Source: Lachnospiraceae bacterium | GTDB lineage: Bacteria > Bacillota_A > Clostridia > Lachnospirales > Lachnospiraceae | DNA: 64,000 nt | Assembly (NCBI GenBank): GCA_009911175.1 | Contig: QXWX01000018.1 | Coordinates: 17,556 to 81,555 of the forward strand | Reading direction: 5' to 3' | Shown here: positions 42,590 to 52,611 of the stretch, in pieces | Layout of the letters: each line of letters opens with the position of its first letter | How positions within the stretch are numbered: the stretch's first letter is position 1 | The notes under the pieces: model-generated | Databases searched by the model: none | Seen by the model: only the letters and a program-made list of their open reading frames with translations | Told to the model about the DNA's origin: nothing | Program-made: the position numbers and the translations under genes

Positions 42590-43102
42590 ATGAAAAAACT
42601 TTTTTTGATGGGCAGGAGCGAAGCGGGAAAAACCTCTCTGACACAGGCTCTGAAAGGCGAAGAGCTTCATTATGTAAAAACACAATACACCAATACCAAC
42701 GAGGACACGATCGATTCTCCGGGGGAATACGCGGAGTCGAAGTGCTTCAGCGTAGGACTTGCCTGCTTTTCCTTTGAGGCCGATGTGGTGGCGATGGTTC
42801 AGGCGGCAGATGAGCCGTACAATCTGTTCGGGCCTGGAGGCCGTTCGTTTATCCTGCGTCCGCTCATAGGGATTATTACGAAGGTGGATTCGCCCTATGC
42901 CAATATTCCGATGGTCAGGCAATGGCTGGTTAATGCAGGGTGTGAACGGATCTTTCTGATCAATAACGTGACCAGAGAGGGGATTGACGAGTTGATGGAG
43001 TATCTGTCGGAGGAGCTTCCCGTCCTTACACTGCAGCAGGCGAAAGACAGGCAGGCGTTGGGACTGAATGAATGGGATGCTGTGCCGCTGGCAGGAGAAT
43101 GA
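42590..43102 (+). CDS. pduV: PduV/EutP-family GTPase
   Basis: A 170-aa small P-loop protein. Walker A GRSEAGKTSL, the switch DSPGEYAE and the guanine-specificity region GIITKVDSPYA. Members bind the PduU pore and are linked to movement or positioning of microcompartments. Followed directly by a strong terminator. Confidence 0.9.
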   Translation: MKKLFLMGRSEAGKTSLTQALKGEELHYVKTQYTNTNEDTIDSPGEYAESKCFSVGLACFSFEADVVAMVQAADEPYNLFGPGGRSFILRPLIGIITKVDSPYANIPMVRQWLVNAGCERIFLINNVTREGIDELMEYLSEELPVLTLQQAKDRQALGLNEWDAVPLAGE

Positions 43103-43137
43103 GAGACTTGCCTGAAAAAGATAAAAAAAGAAAAGCG

Positions 43138-43168
43138 GAGACTGCTGAATACAGTGGTCTCTTTTTTT
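43138..43168 (+). terminator. Rho-independent terminator of the satellite operon
   Basis: GAGAC (43138-43142) pairs with GTCTC (43157-43161), with inner CTG/CAG, followed by seven T. Confidence 0.85.
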
Positions 43169-43252
43169 CATTTAAGTGGGGATATTTTTGTCACTGAAAC
43201 GTCTAATAGATGTAATACAAATGAGAGGCCGGCGGAAGGGAGATGTAAATGA

Positions 43253-43907
43253 GTGACGAAAGAACAATTGGGAACCTTGATCCTTGCTTCTGAAAAACAA
43301 ATGTACGCTACAGCAAAGTCCATCCTGAAACAGGATGCAGACTGCGCAGATGCGATACAGGAAAGATGCAGTCGGAGAGGACGGAAAGTTGATGAAAAAC
43401 CAGCTATCCTATATCAAGAAGGGGGATGGGGTGAATACGCTGGACGAAGTTGTGGGGACCGAAGAGGTCAGCCAGAAGCTGGTGCTTGTGACAACAACGT
43501 ATACCAACAACGGCGATCAGGAGCTGCACAACGTACTTTATCAGGGAAACCTCCTGCTTCTGAAAGAGCAGGACAGTGAATACCGCATCTATACCTATTC
43601 TGATACGGAAGGACTCTGTGACATTGCCGGAGGCGGTACCTGCGGGGAATCCGGCCAGGCATACGACGATATCGTGCAGAGCGGAGCTGCCTGGAGTCAG
43701 AAATATTGGTCGCCCCATGCGGATTATGGGAACGGCGGTAATTATATTTCCGCATTAAAACCGGGAGAATCTGTTCAGACCCGGCATGCCTGGATCGTAA
43801 ATGAGCCGGATCTGGAAGATATATATCTGAATGTATGTGTAACCGGCGGAATGATGGAATTTGGCGAGGATATGATAGAGACCGGACTTGTGGATGTACG
43901 GCAGTAA
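43253..43907 (+). pseudogene. Deletion chimera of an ECF sigma gene and a downstream anti-sigma-like gene
   Basis: The first 37 codons (GTLILASEKQMYATAKSILK, DADCADAIQE) are the start of an ECF sigma factor with its ribosome site. The frame then breaks near 43363 and the remainder, in another frame (LSYIKKGDGVNTLDEVVG to MIETGLVDVRQ), is the C-terminal ectodomain of a DUF4179/DUF4352-like protein. An internal deletion removed most of both genes. No functional product is expected from the first frame; the second has no start signal. Confidence 0.75.
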
Positions 43908-43929
43908 TCCGCATATTGGCAGGTATGAA

Positions 43930-43966
43930 AACGAAGAACGCAGGCATGACCGCTGCGTTCTTCGTT
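43930..43966. terminator. Bidirectional terminator
   Basis: AACGAAGAACGCAG (43930-43943) pairs over 14 bp with CTGCGTTCTTCGTT (43953-43966). It ends both the pseudogene transcript and the reverse sugar transporter operon. Confidence 0.85.
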
Positions 43967-44006
43967 CTGTTTCATATCTCAGAAATGTTCCTGAAACCTC
44001 TGCTTT

Positions 44007-45122
44007 TTAATATACGTCTTTCCACTCGTCAATATTGTCAGCGTCGAACTTGAACGGTGCGCCCAAGATCATTTCTGTACCGCCGTCATCTGCCGCAACG
44101 ATTTCATAATCGCCCATGTCGCCTGCGGTGAACTTGTCGCCTTCTGCGCCTGTGATGGTTCCGTCAACCAGTGCCATGGAAGTATAAGCTCCAAGACGTC
44201 CAAGGTCGATGGGATTCCACAGATACATATACGGGCAGGAGTGGTCGTCATCGTCGCCGATGTACTCAGCCATTTCAGACGGAAGTCCGAGGCCGGTCAG
44301 CTTCACGGAAGACTTTTCATCCTGAAGAACCTTAGCTGCCGCGTTGATACCAACGGTAGTCGGAGCACAGATCACTTTCAGATCCGGATATTTTGCAAGC
44401 AGAGCCTGTGTCTGGTCGGTGGATTTCTGCGGCTCGTCATCGCCGTAAGCAACCTCTACCAGCTCCAGTCCGGAATACTTGTCATCGCTTTCCATAACTT
44501 CCTTCATTGCGTCGATCCATGCGTTCTGGTTTGCCGCCTGTGATGTAGCAGACAGAACTGCCCACTGTCCTTCTCCGCCGGAGATATCAAGTACGGCATC
44601 CATCAGAGCCTGTCCGATCTCCTGTACACCTGCCTGGTTTACAAATACCTGGCGGCTGTCCGGATTGGTCTTGGAATCTTCACAGCATACCTTGATGCCT
44701 GCGTCCATTGCTTCTTCCAAAGCTGCCTGCAGCGCGTTCTCATCGTTTGCCGCGATACAGATGGAGTCAACACCCTGGGAGATCAGGGACTGGATTACGG
44801 AAACCTGCGCGTCCGCTGTCGGTGCTTCCGGATGCTTTACGATTGCCGTGCCGCCTGCTGCTTCGATGACTTCCTGGAAACCGTCGGCTGTCTTCTCGTT
44901 GAACGGGTTTCCCGCGGATTTTGTAACGATCGCATATGTACCGCTGCCGCTTTCTCCGCCGTCGTCACCGACTTCTTCCGCGTCGTCGCCTGCATCGTTA
45001 GTAGCTTCGCTGCTGCTGCCGCTGTCAGCATTCCCACTGTCGCTGTTTCCGCCGCCGCATCCAACTGCCATTGTAGCGACCATAGCTGTGCACAATAAAG
45101 CGCTTAATAATTTTTTCTTCAT
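44007..45122 (-). CDS. CUT2 sugar ABC transporter substrate-binding lipoprotein (RhaS-like)
   Basis: A 371-aa protein with a lipoprotein signal (lipobox AVGC, Cys22) and an acidic Ser/Gly/Asp linker. Its periplasmic-binding-protein-type body includes VTKSAGNPFNEKTADGFQ and the C-terminal WNPIDLGRLGAYTSMALVDG and GAPFKFDADNIDEW. The C-terminal pattern resembles rhamnose-binding RhaS, as I recall; AI-2 or ribose binding is possible. The start at 45122 follows GGAGGAAAG; an earlier frame to 45251 has no site. Last gene of the reverse operon, separated from the permease by a 240-bp gap with a hairpin. Confidence 0.85.
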   Translation of the reverse strand: MKKKLLSALLCTAMVATMAVGCGGGNSDSGNADSGSSSEATNDAGDDAEEVGDDGGESGSGTYAIVTKSAGNPFNEKTADGFQEVIEAAGGTAIVKHPEAPTADAQVSVIQSLISQGVDSICIAANDENALQAALEEAMDAGIKVCCEDSKTNPDSRQVFVNQAGVQEIGQALMDAVLDISGGEGQWAVLSATSQAANQNAWIDAMKEVMESDDKYSGLELVEVAYGDDEPQKSTDQTQALLAKYPDLKVICAPTTVGINAAAKVLQDEKSSVKLTGLGLPSEMAEYIGDDDDHSCPYMYLWNPIDLGRLGAYTSMALVDGTITGAEGDKFTAGDMGDYEIVAADDGGTEMILGAPFKFDADNIDEWKDVY

Positions 45123-45208
45123 GCTTCTTTCCTCCCTGGAATATGATTTTTTATACAAAGTATCCCCTGTCCGGCAGATCTGCCTTATCGAATGAAGCCC
45201 GCCCGCCA

Positions 45209-45238
45209 CACAGGGTATGCATGAAAGGATTCCCTGTG
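45209..45238 (-). other. Intercistronic hairpin before the binding-protein gene
   Basis: CACAGGG (45209-45215) pairs with CCCTGTG (45232-45238). Such stems upstream of a binding-protein gene often allow its message to be processed and kept at higher level than the permease message. Confidence 0.4.
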
Positions 45239-45362
45239 GGTATTCTGGCAAGGACTTCTGAATATAAGCAGTTTATCCGCCGAATCAGGCCCGGATACCT
45301 GGTATCATGAAATAACTGGTATAAAAAGGTTTCAATATAACAAATAATACAACAGATGATCT

Positions 45363-46361
45363 TTATGCTTTCTTCTTTACATTTAGTTTTGCTGAGATGT
45401 TCGGCAGCAGTACCGCCAGGATCAGCAGAATTCCCAGTATGATCAGGATCAGCTGTGGGTTCATGTTGATCTGGCCCAGGCCGATCCGCAGGCAGATGAT
45501 GGTAAAGCCGGAAATGATTCCGCCCAGCAGCCTTCCTTTTCCGCCGGAAGTGGAGATCCCGCCGAATACTGCCATCGCAATGGCATCCATCTCAAATCCG
45601 TTTCCGGTGGTGGTGTTCGCCCCATAAAGGACGGAAGTCAAAAACAGTGCTGCCAGCCCGGCCATGAATCCCATCACGGTATAGATGATGAGCCGGATGG
45701 TCTGCACATGGATTCCGGAATAGTATGCCGCCAGCCGATTGGAACCGATGGCATATACGCTCCGGCCGAAGGTAGTCTTTGCCAGGACCACGCTGAACAA
45801 TACGGCCATGATGATCACGACAAAGAAAATGTAGGGAATGATCCCGACTTTCCCGGCGATCATGCGGAAGCCGTCCGCATTGGTCAGGGAAATGGATCCG
45901 CCACTTCCCAGCGCAATCTCCGCGATCCCGCGGAATACGATCTGGGTTCCCAGCGTTACGATCATGGGCGGCAGCTCCTGAAAGTTGGTCAGGATCAGCC
46001 CGTTCACCAGGCCGCACACCGTACCTACCAGTAACGCGACCAGGATTACCATCCCGAAGGGAAGTCCCTTGTTGGAGGCCATGCAGGTCATCGTAGCGGA
46101 CAGGCAGACCGTAGCGCCTACGGAGATATCAATCTCACCGAGTACCAGGATGAATGCCATCGGAAACAGCAGGAACATCTCTGTCAGGTACTTCGGCATT
46201 TCTCTCAAAACGTTGCTGAACTGATAGCTTTGGGAGATACCTGCGCAAAAAATATTGATCAGGATAAACAATACGACTAACATGCCTTCCCAGCAGAATA
46301 ATGTCTTTTTCAGAGATTTCTCCGGGACATTGGCAATCGTTCTTCCGGATTTTCCAGCCAT
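45363..46361 (-). CDS. CUT2 sugar ABC transporter permease
   Basis: A 332-aa RbsC-type permease with about ten spans; EIDISVGATVCLSATMTCM and the AYYSGIHVQTIRLIIYTVMGFMAG region carry the family motifs. GGGAGG before the ATG. It lies 2 bp after the other permease gene, with which it forms a heterodimer by analogy to RhaPQ or LsrCD. Confidence 0.9.
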   Translation of the reverse strand: MAGKSGRTIANVPEKSLKKTLFCWEGMLVVLFILINIFCAGISQSYQFSNVLREMPKYLTEMFLLFPMAFILVLGEIDISVGATVCLSATMTCMASNKGLPFGMVILVALLVGTVCGLVNGLILTNFQELPPMIVTLGTQIVFRGIAEIALGSGGSISLTNADGFRMIAGKVGIIPYIFFVVIIMAVLFSVVLAKTTFGRSVYAIGSNRLAAYYSGIHVQTIRLIIYTVMGFMAGLAALFLTSVLYGANTTTGNGFEMDAIAMAVFGGISTSGGKGRLLGGIISGFTIICLRIGLGQINMNPQLILIILGILLILAVLLPNISAKLNVKKKA

Positions 46362-46363
46362 AG

Positions 46364-47356
46364 TTACATCTCCCTCCCTTTCAGATTGTTCTTATCCATC
46401 ATGCGCTGCGTGATGACATTGAGCACGATCACGACCAAGATGATGACGCCCTTTACCGTGTTCTGCGCGATCGCTTCGATTCCTACAAGCGGAAGCGCCT
46501 TTGCGATGATCGCCAGGATCAGGGAGCCTAAGAGTGCTCCGGCTACGCTTCCCCGGCCGCCGGTCATGCTGACGCCGCCGATGACGCAGGCCGCAATGAC
46601 ATCCATCTCTCTGCCGTACAGCATATTTGGCTGCGCAGAGGAGTAAATGGAAACCGCCAGCGCGCCGCACAGTCCGGAGAGCGTACCCATCACCGTATAG
46701 ACCAGCAGCTCCACATTTGCCGTATTGATACCGGAGATCTGGGCCGCTTCCCGGTTGCTTCCCACCGCATAGACCATTCTTCCGATCTTGGTCCACTTCA
46801 TGACAATGAAGAAAATGATATAGCAGATCACCATAACGATGATGACGTTGTTCACTCCGAGTACGCTTCCCAGTGCAAAGTCCTTAAAGGTTCCCAGATT
46901 TTCCGCACTGGCCCACTGGCTGTTGGCGATGATGTAGGCAAGCCCCCGGTATATATACATAAAGCCCATTGTGGCAATGATCGGCAGTACCTTTCCTCTG
47001 GAAATGATCAGCCCGATCAGCAGCCCGCACAGTGCGCCGATCCCGATGGCGATGAGGAATAATACGAATGTATTCTGCACCATGCCGTATTTCATCAGCA
47101 TACCCACCGACATACCGGAAAATGCAAGCGTGGAAGCGATGGAGATATCAATTCCGCCGATCAGCAGTACTCCCAGCATTCCCAGGGTCATGATCATGAT
47201 GACCGCATTGTTTTTCAACATATCTGAAATGGATTTTAATGTCATGAAAGAAGGACTCCGCAGCGAGATCACGATACAAAGGACGATCAGTACGATCAGC
47301 AGGCTCGCTTCACGGGAATCGGTAATCTTCTTTAAGACTGATTTATTCTCTTTCAT
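46364..47356 (-). CDS. CUT2 sugar ABC transporter permease
   Basis: A 330-aa RbsC-type permease (GGIDISIASTLAFSGMSVGML, AQISGINTANVELLVYTVMG, GGVSMTGGRGSV). The start at 47356 follows CAGGGAAG; the frame opens further upstream at 47395 but that overlaps the ATPase end without a ribosome site. Partner of the adjacent permease. Confidence 0.9.
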   Translation of the reverse strand: MKENKSVLKKITDSREASLLIVLIVLCIVISLRSPSFMTLKSISDMLKNNAVIMIMTLGMLGVLLIGGIDISIASTLAFSGMSVGMLMKYGMVQNTFVLFLIAIGIGALCGLLIGLIISRGKVLPIIATMGFMYIYRGLAYIIANSQWASAENLGTFKDFALGSVLGVNNVIIVMVICYIIFFIVMKWTKIGRMVYAVGSNREAAQISGINTANVELLVYTVMGTLSGLCGALAVSIYSSAQPNMLYGREMDVIAACVIGGVSMTGGRGSVAGALLGSLILAIIAKALPLVGIEAIAQNTVKGVIILVVIVLNVITQRMMDKNNLKGREM

Positions 47357-47372
47357 CTTCCCTGTTTCCCCC

Positions 47373-48863
47373 TTACTTTGATTTTTCCATGGCAAGCTCC
47401 AGGATGCCCTCCTGGGTTGCCTCGCCTCTGCTCAATTCCCCGGTTACCCTTCCGTTGCACATGACGATGATCCGGTCGCTCATGCCTAAGATCTCCGGCA
47501 TTTCGGAGGAGATCAGGATGATGGCATATCCTTTTTTCGCCAGGTCGCCCATGATCTGGTAGATCTCAGCCTTTGCGCCGACATCGACGCCCTTGGTAGG
47601 TTCGTCCATGATGACCACTTTCATTTCTTGTCCCAGTGCCTTGGCAACCACCACCTTCTGCTGGTTTCCTCCGGAGAGGGAGGAGGCCGGGTCAAAGATG
47701 GTCACAGCCTTGGTGTCCACGTCTTCCAGAAGCTCTTTGGAAATCTCCCGTTCCTTTTTCTCGTCGTTGAAGCCGTTTTTCGCGTATTTGCCCATGGTGG
47801 GGAGGACTACATTTCTTCCCAGCCCCCAGCTCATGATCAATCCTTCCTTCTGCCGATCCTCAGGAAGCAGGATGATGCCCTGCTTCATGGCGTCGGAGGG
47901 CTGCTTGATCTGGATCGGCTTCCCTTCCAGATACACCTTTCCTTCGTCCGGTTTCGTAATCCCGCATACACTCTCCACCACTTCTGTACGTCCGGCGCCG
48001 ACCAGCCCGGTGAGCCCGATGATTTCGCCCGCATGGACGCTGAAAGAGACATTCTTATAATACCCCATTCTGGAAAGACCTTCGACCTTCAAAACCTCCG
48101 CACCGATTTTGACTTCCGGCTTCGGAAACAGGTCCTTGATCTCCCGGCCCACCATGGCCTTGATCAGATCTGCGTTGGTGATCCCGTCTACGTCATAAGT
48201 TCCGATATACTGGGAATCCCGGAATACGGTGACTCTGGTGGCCAGGCGGTACATATCTTCAAAACGGTGGGAGATGAAGATGATAGACACGCCGTCGTCC
48301 CGCAGCTTATCCACGATCCGGTACAGCTCCTCCGATTCATTCTTGGTCAGCGCGGCCGTAGGCTCATCCAGGATGATGATCCTCGCATTGGTGGAGAGCG
48401 CTTTGGCGATCTCTACCATCTGCTGCTGAGCGACGCTGAGCGCCCCCATCTCATCCGTGGATTTGAAATCCGCGTTTAACTGTTCCAGAAGCGTGGCGGC
48501 TTCTTCGTTCATTTTTTTCCACTGGATCATGCCGTTTTTGATGATCTCATGACCCATGAATATATTCTCTGCGACGCTCAGATCCGGATAGGATGTGGGA
48601 TGCTGGTATACGGCCGCGATTCCCGCGGCCTGCGCGTCCCTGGGCCCTTTGAAATCTATTTTCCGGCCGTCTAAGAACATCTCGCCCTCTTCGGCTTTGT
48701 GAACGCCGGTGATGACTTTTATAAATGTAGATTTTCCGGCACCGTTCTCACCCATCAGCGCATGAACTTCGCCCTTTTTTAACTGGAACTGCACGTTGTT
48801 CAATGCCTTTACGCCGGGAAATATTTTCGTAATTCCTTTCAATTCCAAAACATAATCCGACAC
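47373..48863 (-). CDS. CUT2 sugar ABC transporter ATPase, two nucleotide-binding domains
   Basis: A 496-aa tandem ATPase. Domain 1: GENGAGKST, LSVAQQQMVEIAKAL, IIILDEP. Domain 2: the usual degenerate Walker A (GLVGAGRTE), LSGGNQQKVVVAKAL, VVIMDEPTKGVDVGAK. I place the start at GTG 48863, because GGAGG lies nine bases before it; the ATG at 48893 has none and would add ten basic residues. First gene of the reverse operon and divergent from the two-component genes. Confidence 0.92.
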   Translation of the reverse strand: MSDYVLELKGITKIFPGVKALNNVQFQLKKGEVHALMGENGAGKSTFIKVITGVHKAEEGEMFLDGRKIDFKGPRDAQAAGIAAVYQHPTSYPDLSVAENIFMGHEIIKNGMIQWKKMNEEAATLLEQLNADFKSTDEMGALSVAQQQMVEIAKALSTNARIIILDEPTAALTKNESEELYRIVDKLRDDGVSIIFISHRFEDMYRLATRVTVFRDSQYIGTYDVDGITNADLIKAMVGREIKDLFPKPEVKIGAEVLKVEGLSRMGYYKNVSFSVHAGEIIGLTGLVGAGRTEVVESVCGITKPDEGKVYLEGKPIQIKQPSDAMKQGIILLPEDRQKEGLIMSWGLGRNVVLPTMGKYAKNGFNDEKKEREISKELLEDVDTKAVTIFDPASSLSGGNQQKVVVAKALGQEMKVVIMDEPTKGVDVGAKAEIYQIMGDLAKKGYAIILISSEMPEILGMSDRIIVMCNGRVTGELSRGEATQEGILELAMEKSK

Positions 48864-49096
48864 CTGCTTTACCCTCCTTCTTTTTGATCCCATAGGATGC
48901 GGAAAGACTGATTGAGGCAGGCTTTCCGTATGAGTCTATTCTATCAGCAGGCGGATTGACATAAAACAGCAATTTTCTTCGATTAAGGGTAAATTTTTTT
49001 TGTGGCAATTTTCCGGAGGATTTGCTAAAATGAAAAAATGAACTGGCTGGCGGAATGCCCGGAAGGGCTTTTGTGTGCAAAGGGGACGGGAATAGA

Positions 49097-50671
49097 ATGA
49101 AGCTGTTAATTGCGGATGATGAACTGTTGACAAGAGAGGGGCTGGCGTCCTCAATCGACTGGGAAAGCATGGGGATCCATCAGATCTTTCAGGCGGATGA
49201 CGGCCTGCGTGCCTTACATATCGCAAAGCTGCAGGAGCCGGATATCATTTTATCCGATATCCGCATGCCGCGGATGAACGGGATCGAGCTGGTGGAAAAG
49301 CTGACGGAGCTGTTGCCTGACACCAGCATTATTTTTATGAGCGGCTATTCAGATAAGGAATATCTGAAAGCCGCGATCAAGCTGAAAGCCATTGATTATG
49401 TAGAAAAGCCGCTGAACCCGGAGGAGGTTCAAAAAACGGTGGCGGAGGCCATCCGCCGCCGTCAGCAGGTGCTGCGGTCCAGGCAGAATGAGGATCTGCT
49501 GTCCATGGAAACGGAATCCAATCTCGCGCTTCTGCTGACGAAGCCTTATAGGGATCACTGCGGAGAGATCGAAGCTCTTTTGCGGGAACTCTCCCTTCGT
49601 CTGTCGCCGGAAAGCGGCTTTGTGACGTATATCGTGAAGCTGCGGACCGAGGAACCTATCTCGGTGCTGATCAAGGGAATCCGGGAGAATCTGAAGGGTT
49701 TCCTGAAAAATTTCCACATGAATTCGGTTTATATCCGGATGCATGCGGTGCATCATGTGTTCCATGTGTTTGGAGAGGGCGGAGTGCCGTCCGCGGCCGT
49801 ACTGTCTTCTATTGACTTTTTCTTCAAAGAGCAGTTCAGACCCTTTGGACTGTTTGTCATGAGCCGGGGAGACACGGTGAATGGAATCGCAAGGGCATAT
49901 CATTCCTATGCTTCGGCGGTGGTCGCCATCCAGAACAGCTTTTTCTTTCACGCAGGCACACTGCTGACATCTGAGGATACAGGAGGGGGATATACATTTG
50001 CGGCGGAAGGTCCGGCGGGGCTGGAAAATGATACGGGAAGCTTTGCCGAGGCGCTGGAGGCAAAGGATCAGAACCGATGCCAGAGCTTCCTGGACGGTCT
50101 GCATCAGAAATACTATAAGAACTACGGAATGCTGCCGAATCAGATCAAGGACGCATATTACCGGCTGTTCAACGCTTTAAATGACTGCCGGCAGAAGTGG
50201 AAGCTTTCCGCAGATTCCGCAGGGACGGATTCCAGCGAAAGCATCATCGAATATCTGGAAAATTGCTTTACCTACGAGGAACTGCATCATACTCTGGAGG
50301 AGCGGACCAGGCTGATGTTCCAGCGGCTGGAGCTTTCTGTTCCGGAGGATAATGTGATCTTTCTGATCAAAGAATATATCGCAAAGCATTACGGCAGCGA
50401 TCTGCTATCCATCAAGGAGATCAGCGATTATGTGCATTTGTCCGCATCCTATGTCTGTACATATTTTAAGAACCAGACCGGGCAGACGCTGAACCAGTAT
50501 CTGACCGAATACCGTATGGAAAAGGCGATGCGCCTGCTGGAGGACGCCAGGAACCAGATCGCGGACATTTCCGCCAAGGTGGGATACAGCAACGGAAATT
50601 ATTTCAGCAAGAGCTTTAAAAAGTTTACAGGGCTGACGCCTTCGAAATACAGGGAAAAGATGTTGGGGTGA
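49097..50671 (+). CDS. YesN-type AraC-family response regulator
   Basis: A 524-aa protein: N-terminal receiver (LLIADDELLTREG; phospho-Asp in DIILSDIRMPRMNG; lysine in YVEKPLNPEEV), a long middle part, and a C-terminal AraC helix-turn-helix pair (LLSIKEISDYVHLSASYVCTYFK, QIADISAKVGYSNGNYFSKSFK). Regulators of this type activate sugar-uptake genes. The start at 49097 follows AGGGGACGGG. It is divergent from the CUT2 operon, its likely target, and is followed by its kinase. Confidence 0.9.
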   Translation: MKLLIADDELLTREGLASSIDWESMGIHQIFQADDGLRALHIAKLQEPDIILSDIRMPRMNGIELVEKLTELLPDTSIIFMSGYSDKEYLKAAIKLKAIDYVEKPLNPEEVQKTVAEAIRRRQQVLRSRQNEDLLSMETESNLALLLTKPYRDHCGEIEALLRELSLRLSPESGFVTYIVKLRTEEPISVLIKGIRENLKGFLKNFHMNSVYIRMHAVHHVFHVFGEGGVPSAAVLSSIDFFFKEQFRPFGLFVMSRGDTVNGIARAYHSYASAVVAIQNSFFFHAGTLLTSEDTGGGYTFAAEGPAGLENDTGSFAEALEAKDQNRCQSFLDGLHQKYYKNYGMLPNQIKDAYYRLFNALNDCRQKWKLSADSAGTDSSESIIEYLENCFTYEELHHTLEERTRLMFQRLELSVPEDNVIFLIKEYIAKHYGSDLLSIKEISDYVHLSASYVCTYFKNQTGQTLNQYLTEYRMEKAMRLLEDARNQIADISAKVGYSNGNYFSKSFKKFTGLTPSKYREKMLG

Positions 50672-50708
50672 TTATCACAAATGGATACGGGCATCGGGAG
50701 GCCGGACA

Positions 50709-52517
50709 ATGGGAATTCTTTTTCATAAAATCACGCGTTTTTACAGGAATCTACGGCTTCAGACCAAGCTGACGATCACGCATCTTGTCATTGTTACGAT
50801 ACCGATGGTGGCAATACCGGTGCTGTTTTTTACACAGCTCTATGACATGATCGTTGCCGATACCGTGCGGAAGGAGCAGGAGGCAGCCATTCAGACCGCG
50901 CCTTTGATCGAGGAGACAGTGGCGGATATCCTAGCTGCCAATGGACAGCTTACAGAGCATGAATTTTACAATAAACTGGTCAATCCGGCACGAACGGAAG
51001 ATCTGGAGTCCTTTGTAGATTCGAAAGAAGCAGAAGCGTTCAGAAAGGAAGCGGAGGGCCTGGCAGAGGGGGGGCTGATCAGAGATATCCGCCTTTATGT
51101 GGATATCCCTGACGGCGGAGAGTTTTTTTCGGAAAGCGCCCTGGGTCCTCTGGCGGAATCCATGGACCGGGTGCGCAGGACTTACTGGTACGGGATCTTT
51201 GCGGGAGAGCCTTCCACCAGCAGGCTGTTCTGCCCGTCCTTTTATCTGGGTACGTATGAGAAGGGTGTATACGGGGATATTGCCTATATTACCAGAGGCC
51301 GGACAGTCTACGAAGGAAGATGGATCACGTTTTATCTTGCCGTTTATTTTTCACAGGAGCACTTGGACGAGCTTTTGAAAAATAATATGAGCTCCAACAG
51401 CAGTGTGGCCTATATCATCAATAATCGGGACAGCATGGTTGCCACGACGGATATCGCACTGTCAGGGACGTACCATTTCAGCTACGATGTGGTGCAGGAA
51501 TCGGTCATGTCCTCGAACAATTTCATCTCCAAAAACATTCTGGGTGAGGATGTGTATGCCGGGTTTAACCGGATCCGCAATACGGACTGGTTTATGGTGG
51601 TGGCGGTCCCATCGGAACCGCTGATCCAAAAGAGCCGGATCTTTATCGGACTGTTCGGGCTGGTCTATCTGGGGTGCATCCTGGCGTCCTTTATGATCGC
51701 CACGCTTTTGTCCAGGTCTTTGACGAATCGCCTGTCGGCAGTGATCGACCAGATGTCGAAGTGCCGTCTGGGACTACCGGCGGCTCTGCCGGATTCGGAT
51801 GCCCAGGACGAGATTGGAGCGCTGGTGGATTCCTACAACTATATGACCCATATCATCCATGACCTGGTGGAGGAGCAGGCAAAGGCGGCGGAGGACCTGC
51901 GGATCGCGGAGTTCAATTCCCTGCAGGCACAGATGAATCCGCATTTCCTGTATAATACGATGGATATGATCAACTGGCTGTCACAGCAGGGACGTTCCCA
52001 GGAGGTGACCATGGCCGTGCAGAAGCTGTCCCGGTTCTACAAGCTGACGCTGAGCCGGAAGCAGTCCCTGAGCACCATCCAGGATGAGCTGGAGCATGTG
52101 TCGATCTATGTGGAGCTCTTGAACATGCGGTTTGCGGATAACATTGATTTTATTGTGGATATGCCGGACAGCCTGATGGAACGCCCGATCCCGAAGCTGA
52201 CCTTCCAGCCGGTGGTGGAGAACTCCATCCTCCACGGCATCATGGAAAAGGAGGAGAAGGAGGGGACCATCGTGCTTACCGGTTGGGAGGAAGAGCATGG
52301 GATCGTGATCCTGATCTCGGACGATGGGGTGGGGATCCAGCCGGATATACTGGAGAACATTCTGGCTGAGAAAAAGATTGCGGAGGGAAGCTCCGGGACC
52401 AATATTGCGGTGTACAATACCCATCGGCGTCTGCAGCTCATGTACGGTATGGAATATGGTCTGAAATACAGCAGCACGCCGGGGGAGGGGACAGAGGTGG
52501 AGATTCGGATTCCGTGA
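50709..52517 (+). CDS. YesM-type sensor histidine kinase
   Basis: A 602-aa membrane kinase: span 1 (HLVIVTIPMVAIPVLFF, about residues 22-38), an extracellular sensor domain of about 270 residues, span 2 (LFGLVYLGCILASFMIATLLS), HAMP, His-kinase box (QAQMNPHFLYNTMDMINWLS) and HATPase (NSILHGIMEKE, SDDGVGIQPDILE, SSGTNIAVYNTHRRL). It is probably paired with the preceding regulator and with the CUT2 transporter, sensing the sugar directly or through its binding protein. Confidence 0.92.
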   Translation: MGILFHKITRFYRNLRLQTKLTITHLVIVTIPMVAIPVLFFTQLYDMIVADTVRKEQEAAIQTAPLIEETVADILAANGQLTEHEFYNKLVNPARTEDLESFVDSKEAEAFRKEAEGLAEGGLIRDIRLYVDIPDGGEFFSESALGPLAESMDRVRRTYWYGIFAGEPSTSRLFCPSFYLGTYEKGVYGDIAYITRGRTVYEGRWITFYLAVYFSQEHLDELLKNNMSSNSSVAYIINNRDSMVATTDIALSGTYHFSYDVVQESVMSSNNFISKNILGEDVYAGFNRIRNTDWFMVVAVPSEPLIQKSRIFIGLFGLVYLGCILASFMIATLLSRSLTNRLSAVIDQMSKCRLGLPAALPDSDAQDEIGALVDSYNYMTHIIHDLVEEQAKAAEDLRIAEFNSLQAQMNPHFLYNTMDMINWLSQQGRSQEVTMAVQKLSRFYKLTLSRKQSLSTIQDELEHVSIYVELLNMRFADNIDFIVDMPDSLMERPIPKLTFQPVVENSILHGIMEKEEKEGTIVLTGWEEEHGIVILISDDGVGIQPDILENILAEKKIAEGSSGTNIAVYNTHRRLQLMYGMEYGLKYSSTPGEGTEVEIRIP

Positions 52518-52611
52518 GGGCGGCAGTCCGTCAAATATGAGAATGTATAAAGTGTAAGAAAAATGCCTTGCGGCAGATATTATCCACAAAAATAACAGCT
52601 GCATGTCACTT

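Noticed and set aside
44479..45195. Long forward open frame of 238 codons
   Set aside because: A shadow of the sugar-binding lipoprotein gene caused by its Ala/Ser/Gly-rich composition.
45209..45238. Riboswitch before the sugar-binding protein gene
   Set aside because: Only one simple stem is visible; no known riboswitch core or anti-terminator arrangement could be built by eye.
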